DNA from: Boesenbergia rotunda
Lineage: Eukaryota > Streptophyta > Magnoliopsida > Zingiberales > Zingiberaceae
Assembly: GCA_024364735.1 (NCBI GenBank)
Contig: JAGFNQ010005241.1
Coordinates: 125,978-189,977, forward strand
Length of the DNA: 64,000 nt
Direction: 5' to 3'
A model generated the notes under the pieces. It made no database searches, was not told the origin of the DNA, and was given only the letters and a program-made list of their open reading frames with translations. Shown here one piece after another: positions 57,020 to 64,000 of this stretch (position 1 is its first letter; every line of letters begins with the position of its first letter). A program made the position numbers and the translations under genes.

Positions 57020-57253
57020 GCCCCCACGGGCTGGATCAGCTGGTTAAGACACTCGCACTTGAAATGGAGGGCGTGGGTTCGAGGGTCGACAGTATGAACG
57101 AGGGGTGGAACCTCGGCTGCTGTTTAAAAAAAAATCCCTCGCGCCTGAGTGTCTTAGCCTGCCCAGCATTCACCGTGATTTACCCCCTCTGGATACTTGT
57201 GGGGCAGAGACCAGGGGCCGTTGGGTTGGCGGTTCCAACCTTTTTGAAATGAA
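57020..57253 (+). mobile_element. full-length tRNA-derived SINE with 16-bp TSD
   Basis: It is flanked by ATGAGGACGACGGAGC at 57004-57019 and 57254-57269. The head has a pol III A-box-like TGGATCAGCTGG (57032-57043) and a B-box GGTTCGAGGGT (57076-57086). A short A-run follows at about 57126, then a body with CCCAGCATTCACCGTGATTT and GGGGCAGAGACCAGGGG, and the end CCTTTTTGAAATGAA. It needs LINE enzymes to move. The same 3' half sits in the copia integrase at 39912-40025. Confidence 0.92.
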
Positions 57254-57539
57254 ATGAGGACGACGGAGCTGCATGGGTCAAAAGTACTTGTGCAGAATGA
57301 ACCCGTGCATCACTATAACAAAAAAAAAAACACTCATATAAACATGGGCGGATGTAGAAATTTTAATTTAGGAGGGTCACTGACAGCCCCGAATATACTA
57401 AATTAAATTGTCACGAAAGTTGGGACTATCAGAATTTAAATGTGAATAAATACTGGAAACCCTTTTATAATCAAAAGTATGAAAATGTAATATAGGGGCC
57501 ACAGGTCGTATTTTTCTCGGGGCTAGTTGACGTTGTTTG

Positions 57540-59922
57540 ATTCGCGCTTGTATTTAGGTGTTGTTTGTGTTTTCGGGTTCCAAATAGATGTTCGGGTTCT
57601 GGGCTGCAATCGGAAATGACAAAAACACAATGGAAAATAATGGAAACCTAACTCATGAACTAATCAAGCGAATGCATTTAATGATTCAACCAATTGGATC
57701 ACTTACTCCTCTAAAGCCCTTAAGCAATTTGTTTGAAACTGATTTTTGATTTCAAAAGCAAATCAAAATGCCAAGCAATGAAATAAAAGCAGTGATTGAG
57801 TTTTCGGAAATAAACTAGCTTGATACCATGAAAAGCATGCAAAATTAAGAACTTGAACAAGTACCAACTTCAATTCAATTTTAGCTACAAGTTTGGCAGC
57901 CAACAAATGCAAACTAAGTTCGGAAATGGATGAATTCAGTACCAATTGATTTCAGACAATTATGCACACTAGAAACACCCTATAACTTGGTACCAATTAT
58001 TGCCTAAACATGAACTTGATACAAAGTTGCAAAATTCAGCACTTGGCACACAAAAGAGATTCAAGAACAGAAATGTGCTGCAATTTAATCCCAATTGCAG
58101 AAATTGCAGCTGCCAGATTTCTAATTCCAGCTGATCACTACAACTTGGTAGACAAATCCACTCAAGAAGTGCAATACAAAGATGAGTGAAAGAAATTAGT
58201 AATGGAAGCAGAATTCAGATATGCAAATGCAGTAAACTGAATTGTGTGCAGAAATGTAGAAGTGAGCTGTGAAAATTCAGAAATAAATTGGATGCACAAG
58301 CAACAGATGCAAGCTGAGTTCACATGCAGAAACCAATGCTTGGAAAGAATTTGAGCTATCATTATACAACTACAACTGCAGAGACTGCAGTTAACTGCAG
58401 AAACATTGCAAAATTTTAGAAACTGCAAGGTTGCAGCAATAAACTGCAGAGTTTTCAGAAATTCAATGGGAAATTCGGCTGCAGTTGGATGCAAAGATAA
58501 ACAAGCTACTGCTGTGAAACAATTGGAGGTTAAGCAAACAATTAAAATGCAAACATTCAAAAGCAAATAAATGTGAAGAAAGGGGGTTTGATACGCATGA
58601 ACAGGACTTAGGAAACTGATACGCAAGGAAAGGAAATGGAAACAATTAGAATTAAAAACAACTATCCACTAAACACATTCCCTAGCTATTAAACTAGCAG
58701 AAACCAAACCTAATTTAAGCAAAACAATTGCATTAAACAAAGTAACGAATCTAAAACCAATACAGAAACAGAACAGAACAGTAGAAATGGAAATTTACAG
58801 CTAATAAACGAAATTAACCAAGAAAATCTAAACTTAATCTCTCCCTAAGCTCAAGTGCTCCTTGTTCGTCACGCAAGGGTGAGCCTCGAACTCGCAAGCT
58901 CAACAATTCAATGGAAAATCTGTCTCTGCTGCAAATCCATTCAAACCATGCCCAAACTGAAAACAACAACCGATTGCTTCAACCTAGCTGTGGTGGATTG
59001 CGATATAGATTTGGGAATGCTCCGAGCCTTCCAGGGAACCCCTCCAGCAAGCTCGGATGCAATGAAGATGGTGAACAACTAAGATTAATGCAATCAAGTG
59101 ACAGAGCCACTGAAACCTCACGAAACACTGTCTTGGGCAAAATCCGATCGGGAAACTTCACAGAGCACTCTCTCCACTGACCTAGCACTAGTTCTAATGA
59201 AGGATTGAGTGGACGCGCCTCCTTTGATGAAGAAATTTAGCTAAGAAATGGAAGAACAGCTGAAGAAGAAGATGACTGCGGCGGAGACGCGACAAGGCTT
59301 GGCTGCGCAGGAAATTTCCTTAAGTAATAACCAATGGACGGCTGTGATTGATTTGAGAAAATCCAACGGCTGATCTTGCTCTGATTGGAGCCAAACTTTG
59401 ATGATGATGATCTGGGGTCAGGATCTGCCTCGTGGTAGCTCGGATCCTCCAGATTTGTAACGGATGGTCCAGATCAACTCTATCTGTGAATGGACGCTCT
59501 AGAGCCCCCTTGCTTGATCTAACGGTTGATTTAGCTCTGATTGGAATGAAACCTTCAGATCTTGATCATAGAGCTTGATCAACCCTAACCCTAGTTCGGA
59601 TTGCTTCAGATCGTCCCGGATGGCTCAGATCTAGCCGCTCTTGAATCGGATGGCCCAGATTAAATCATAATCTTGATAATTCGATCCGGGTCACTTCCGA
59701 CTCAAGTTTGACCCAGTATGCCCTAGGTCCAGGATCCTTTCATGCCTACAAAAATATATCAGAAAATTAGTGGCCAAATAATCCAATTTAATGCAAATTT
59801 GTAATTAAGTCCAAAATAAGAGTAAATCCTAAAACCTAGGGTAAAATCATAGTTAAGCAAATAAAACATGGGTCAAACATGGATTTTAGCAATTAAAATA
59901 ATCAATAAAATGATATCTATCA
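57540..59922 (-). repeat. probable 3' LTR of the Athila-like element
   Basis: On the minus strand it starts TGATAGATATCATTTTATTG immediately after the polypurine tract, the usual beginning of Athila/Tat-like LTRs. The other end was not fixed; the sequence character changes near 57540. Internal GGATGGTCCAGATC and GATCTTGATC repeats and frequent CTGCAG-like words fill it. No coding sequence is supported. The partner LTR is beyond the right edge. Confidence 0.5.
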
Positions 59923-59936
59923 ACTCCCCCACACTT
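59923..59936 (-). other. polypurine tract of the Athila-like element
   Basis: The minus strand reads AAGTGTGGGGGAGT directly before the LTR start TGATAG. Two similar tracts occur upstream in the transcript. Confidence 0.6.
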
Positions 59937-61986
59937 AACCTTGAGCGTCTCGCGAAACTAATAAGTAAGTATCCCTTAGGTTTTCTAAAGCATAATTAGA
60001 AGCAAATGAAAAGAAATTACCTAAGGTTGTCAATTCTCATAAATCTAAGCTCTATGGATTAGTGTCTTGTCCTTAAATCAACAACTTAGCCTTTTCATCC
60101 ATCATGAGTCATTGAGATGAATTAAAATCTCTAGTCTTTCATGGGAAGTTTTTGGTGGCTCTCTCTTAAGTTCTAATTTGGTGATGGAAGTGGAGCTCAC
60201 TCTTACACACATGTTTCTTGCACTACCATAGGCTTGCTTATTATCTAATCTCCACCATTATTCATGATTAGGATCAACAACTATAAAAACAAAGGAAAAC
60301 ATGAAAAATGGTGAGAAATGAAATAAAGACTAAGAAAATAGAAAATTTTGATGGAGTGGAAGACTTGGTTGTTTAAAAATGTTTCCAATGTGCTTTGCCC
60401 CTCTTATCAGTCCTCTAGTGATATCAAAAGTGTGGTGGAGTAAATCTTGAGTAATTCCTTTGATTTGGATGAAAAACCCTTTCTTGGTTTCATGTGCCAA
60501 GTTCCTCCTTGCGTGCCAAATTTCTTTCTTCATTCTCTTTTCTGATTTTTCTCTTCTTCTTTTATCCTCTAGCAAGGTCAGATTTGTATTGATGCAAGCT
60601 TGGACTTGGATGAGAAAAATTTCACTTGATTTCATGGTGCCAAAGTTCACTTGTTGTGCCACTTTGTTTCTCCTTTGTTCTTTTTTTTTTCAAACTGTTC
60701 TTCTTTCTTTTTTTTCTGCTCTTAATCTTCTATTGGAGCGCTGCAGATCAGATTTAAATCATCAGAGAACTTGGGGAATCAAGTAACATAGATACTCAAC
60801 ATACAACTTTAACTAAACACCCTTTGCAACTCTTCTTGATACACACCCAATTGTTTCAGCAGTTTCAATTCTGCTCCCAAGAGGTTTTATTCAATTGAAA
60901 ACCATTCTGCAAGTTCGGGTTGAGGGCAGCAAGGCATTGCTGATTTAAAAAGCATGGATTCAAATGGAAGTTGATACAAACTACTTTACTAGCTTCCCTC
61001 ACTGATTTTTTTCGAATGCAGAAATTTTCAGCAGTTTTTCATGGATTTTTCAGACTTTGCAGCTTCAATTCAGATTGTAGCAACATGTTACTTGATCTTC
61101 CTAGCAAGGTACAGCTGCAATCCAGATTTTTCAGCCAAGTATAGCTGGAATTTCGAAATAATCACAACATTTTTTTTTTCTTTTTGGCATGGCACAGATT
61201 TCAGATTTCTCCATTGCTTGTCTCTTGCTTCAATTCGGAATTCAATTCTGATTCCATTTCACTTCCAATTTAAATTGGTTCCATCCTTATCCACTTCTTC
61301 TTGTGCATTCTTGACACCAAACTCCTCACTTGGCAAAATTTTTATTTTTTTTTCGAATTGAAGTGCCTCCTTGATACCAAATCTTTCAAAAAGCTAGTCA
61401 CTCCCCCACACTTAAATCTTTGTCCGTCTCGGGCAAAATAGCATTAGAAACATATCAAACAACAAGTCCAAAGAAAAGTGAAGGTAAGAGAAGGAAATAA
61501 GTAAAGGAAAAATGGAATGAACATGATTTTTGTTAAAATTGATATGGAAAGGTAAATAAAATGATTAGCCTCTATAGATGTGATCCAATCATTGAAATAT
61601 GATTTAGAAAGAACCTAAGCAAGTTCTAGAGTTCAATAACATATGTGTGTCACAAATATAAGGCTAATTCTCACTAGGTAAAAATAACTCATCCCAAGTC
61701 CTCAATTAAGAATCTAAAGCAAGTAGTACTCAAGTATCCAAGATTTCATCCATTAGCTCAAACCCTAAGTTTTAACAATCAAATTTAATTTGTTTTCAAA
61801 AGACTCTAAAATGCTATGGAGAATACCTAAAGGGATACTTTTATTTCTACTCATGTAAGAAAAAGTGACAAAAGGAATAACATGCATTTATTTACAAGGA
61901 CTCAGTTCAAAGGAAAATTCTGATTCTAGGAAGCATGAAAATGAAAAATGAAATAAAAGAAAATACGAAAAGAAACAAACTCCCCT
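59937..61986 (-). other. non-coding 3' region of the Athila-like element
   Basis: Between the gag-like stop and the polypurine tract no retroviral domain was found on either strand. It contains pyrimidine-rich stretches at 60500-60720 and a duplicated CACTCCCCCACACTTAAA-type tract near 61402. The short frames on both strands have no family features. Confidence 0.55.
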
Positions 61987-64000
61987 TTATTCTGGTGGAC
62001 GGAGCCTATCAAGAAGCAGTCTCCATCTTGGTAGTGGAGGAGTCTGGGTGGCTGGGAGATTTGGAACTCCCCCACACTTAAACTTCACAAAAAATTTCTC
62101 TGGTGGCCTAAGGCGATTCAGGTTCAACATCCACTGAAGGAATGGAGTTATTCGAATTAAAGCAAAATCATCTCCTCCTTCTTTATGCCTTTCAGAAGTC
62201 CTTCCAGGAGGCTGAAGTCTGTTCAGTTGGAGCACCCACTCTTGAAGTCTTCTGGACCCTGCAAAATAATGTAATACCTCTCTCAAGTGTGCAGGGTCAG
62301 AAAGAAATAAAATAATATCAGTCTCTGCATAAAGTGAATCCAAAACTGCATCATGTTTAATTAAATCAAATTTTGGTATCTCAATGAAAATTTCAAAATT
62401 ATTTCCTACCAAATTTGCATCCAGATACTCATCACAAATAAAGGAATCAATTTCTGGCTCATCAATAGAAATTTCACAATTATTTTCAATCAAGGGTGTA
62501 TCAAGTAATATGTCACAGCCAATCAAATCAATCTCAGATATTTCCATAAGTTTTTCACATTCAACCTCAGCATAAGATATAGCAAGAGACTCATCAAAAT
62601 AAATAACATCCATTTCAGGCACTTCTAAAAAATTTTCACTATCCATATCTATAAAAGATGCATCAAGTGATTCATCATAGCAAACAACATCAATTATAGG
62701 TGCCTCTAAAATTATTTCGCAATCCATATCAACAATAGATGTATCAAGTAATGCATGATGACTAAGGAAATCAATATTTGGTACCTCTATTGGGTTTTCA
62801 CAAACAATTTCTACACAAGGTATATCAATAAACTCATCAGAATCAATAACATCAGCACTAGGTACCTCACTGCAGTTTTCTGAAGAAAGGGGAGAAATAC
62901 TTACCTGAGCGTGCTGGAGAATACCTGGAGGTTCTACAAGGGTAGATGTGTCCATGGCTTCCTCCTGGTCAAGTACATGCTCCTCTTCAGCCTCAGACTC
63001 TGGTGGACACTCAACTAAAGCAGGTGATCCTTGGGTGCTTGCTTCCACCATGCAAGTCCCTACACTTTCTGGTTCATCTTCTGAATCTTCTAATGTACCA
63101 GTCAACTGTGGTGGTCCCTGGGGCTTAGTGCAGTCCCCTACACCTATGGAATCATCTCCTATGCAAGTTTCCTCTGTAATATCTGCAACAATAATGTTAG
63201 AAAAATTAGCACCATCAATAATACTATCATCACAAAATAAAAGATGAGAATGGTCCTGTGAAGCTTCAGTTTCTTCTTCTGGAGCTGAAAAATTTGGAAT
63301 TGGATTTTGAATAGGAGTTTCCGGAGGAATGCATGCTTTAGGTGCCCAGACTTTGATGTATTCTTCTTCTTCTTCTTCTAAAATTGCAAGATCCATTAAT
63401 GAAAGATTTGGCCGTGCACTAGGGTCACCTTGAACTTGCATTTGATTCATTTGACTAGCAATTTGTCCAACGCCTCTTTCGATGTCTTGAAGCCTTTGCT
63501 GCTTTTGATGATATTGTACAACTTGTTGATAAATCTCCTCCATTCTTTGTTGTTGTGCCTCATTCTCATTAAGATTCTCAAAGCCTCCTTGGTTAGCATA
63601 GCTCCTTGACTGATTTTGAAAGGATGAAATAGGCTGAAAATTTTGAGCTTGCTGATTTGGTTGAAAACATGGCTGTTGAGGCTGATTAAAGGGCTGATAT
63701 TCTTGGAAACTTTGCTGGGAGTTGTAGCCTTGAAAGTTCTGATTTTGGTGTGGAAAATTCTGTGGCAAGGGCTGAAAATTCTGATTTTGAAACCCTTGGT
63801 TGTAAGACTGAAAATTTTGATTCAAGGGCTGTGTGGGCTGATAAAATGGCTGGTTTTGATGCGGATCTTGCTGAAATGTTTGACACACTTGCGGCCCCTG
63901 TTGATATGGCTGGAATTGAGGTTGAAATTGATTATTTCCATGCTGAAAATTTTCAAAAGGCTGCTGGAAATTTTGGTTAAAATGTTGAAATTCTTGCTGA
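61987..64000 (-). CDS. gag-like protein with Q/N-rich, coiled-coil and tandem acidic repeat regions (5' partial)
   Basis: The frame is open from the right edge to the stop at 61987, at least 670 codons; the first Met in the window is at 63888 but the frame clearly continues upstream. In order: a Q/N/F/P-rich low-complexity region (QNFQ, QPFNQPQQP motifs); a coiled coil (MEEIYQQVVQYHQKQQRLQD then IERGVGQIASQMNQ) that resembles the C-terminal part of Athila gag (ENQVGQLA-type); an acidic linker; seven tandem repeats of exactly 27 residues with pattern E-x4-E-V/I-P-x-I/x-D near 62885-62320; and a C-terminal region with three copies of W-x-L-x-L-x-R-L-R/Q-P-P-E/G. No CCHC knuckle or protease. It presumably packages the RNA of a non-autonomous element; this is inferred from the coiled-coil similarity and context. 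Confidence 0.7.
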   Translation of the reverse strand, partial: QQEFQHFNQNFQQPFENFQHGNNQFQPQFQPYQQGPQVCQTFQQDPHQNQPFYQPTQPLNQNFQSYNQGFQNQNFQPLPQNFPHQNQNFQGYNSQQSFQEYQPFNQPQQPCFQPNQQAQNFQPISSFQNQSRSYANQGGFENLNENEAQQQRMEEIYQQVVQYHQKQQRLQDIERGVGQIASQMNQMQVQGDPSARPNLSLMDLAILEEEEEEYIKVWAPKACIPPETPIQNPIPNFSAPEEETEASQDHSHLLFCDDSIIDGANFSNIIVADITEETCIGDDSIGVGDCTKPQGPPQLTGTLEDSEDEPESVGTCMVEASTQGSPALVECPPESEAEEEHVLDQEEAMDTSTLVEPPGILQHAQVSISPLSSENCSEVPSADVIDSDEFIDIPCVEIVCENPIEVPNIDFLSHHALLDTSIVDMDCEIILEAPIIDVVCYDESLDASFIDMDSENFLEVPEMDVIYFDESLAISYAEVECEKLMEISEIDLIGCDILLDTPLIENNCEISIDEPEIDSFICDEYLDANLVGNNFEIFIEIPKFDLIKHDAVLDSLYAETDIILFLSDPAHLREVLHYFAGSRRLQEWVLQLNRLQPPGRTSERHKEGGDDFALIRITPFLQWMLNLNRLRPPEKFFVKFKCGGVPNLPATQTPPLPRWRLLLDRLRPPE

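Larger units (their letters stand above)
57540..64000 (-). mobile_element. Athila-like gag-only LTR retroelement, open at the right edge
   Basis: The order on the minus strand is a gag-like ORF (from beyond 64000 to 61987), 2 kb of non-coding sequence, a polypurine tract (59923-59936) and a probable LTR. Protease, reverse transcriptase and integrase are absent between the ORF and the polypurine tract, so the element is non-autonomous (TR-GAG-like). CTCCCCCACACTTAA, the inverted polypurine-like motif, occurs three times (about 59924, 61402 and 62069). Confidence 0.65.

Noticed and set aside
60330..60786. Overlapping frames of about 110 codons on both strands
   Set aside because: They lie in the pyrimidine-rich non-coding 3' region of the Athila-like element. 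Neither has a recognisable domain.

Overview
This is a repeat-dense plant nuclear window, probably from a monocot. The plant assignment rests on spliced genes with GT-AG introns, LTR retrotransposons primed by plant initiator-Met tRNA, a CEP peptide-hormone precursor, a class-I carboxylesterase and a pack-MULE carrying a plant fucosyltransferase fragment. The monocot guess rests only on the very GC-rich coding sequence of the carboxylesterase and on the style of the LTR families, so it is an inference. No bacterial, viral or organellar gene cluster is present. Layout: 1-6933 is the 5' part of a minus-strand Ty1/copia element that runs off the left edge. Its leader carries an array of four hairpins, and a complete 2.1-kb solo LTR (3309-5394, TSD TTCCT) sits inside one hairpin loop. 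7990-10214 is a decayed long LTR. 10227-10692 is a head-to-head pair of tRNA-like SINE sequences. 10773-11676 is a recent 452-bp tandem duplication. 11.5-17.6 kb holds old LTR pieces, a Ty3/gypsy integrase remnant, microsatellites and a foldback element. 18122-22151 is the promoter and first four coding exons of an organellar RADA/Sms-like gene. Its introns contain a LINE remnant and a hAT-type MITE, and its 3' exons are not seen. 24164-29049 is an old, complete but broken copia element with 111-bp LTRs. 29149-30420 is a transposon-derived gene. 32637-34838 holds eight exons of a kinesin-14, stopping in mid motor domain. A 2.9-kb solo LTR (35755-38655) without a target duplication then joins this region to a 5'-truncated but otherwise well preserved copia element (38656-42920) that is itself frameshifted by a SINE. 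43429-44474 is a pack-MULE. 45252-49573 is a non-autonomous Ty3/gypsy element with gag and protease only. 50020-51635 holds the two genes that look intact, a CEP precursor and a carboxylesterase, both on the minus strand. 51.7-57 kb is AT-rich and holds foldback elements and a full-length SINE with a 16-bp TSD. 57.5-64 kb is a minus-strand Athila-like gag-only retroelement whose ORF has unusual internal repeats. The host genes do not form an operon or pathway. The main story is genome turnover: nested insertions, solo-LTR formation, truncation of two host genes and gene capture. The most unusual signals are the hairpin array in the copia leader (3167-5601), the covarying mini-hairpin array in the solo LTR (3402-3950), the 27-residue repeats in the gag-like ORF (61987-64000), the interleaved inverted repeats (53230-54005) and the SINE family seen twice.
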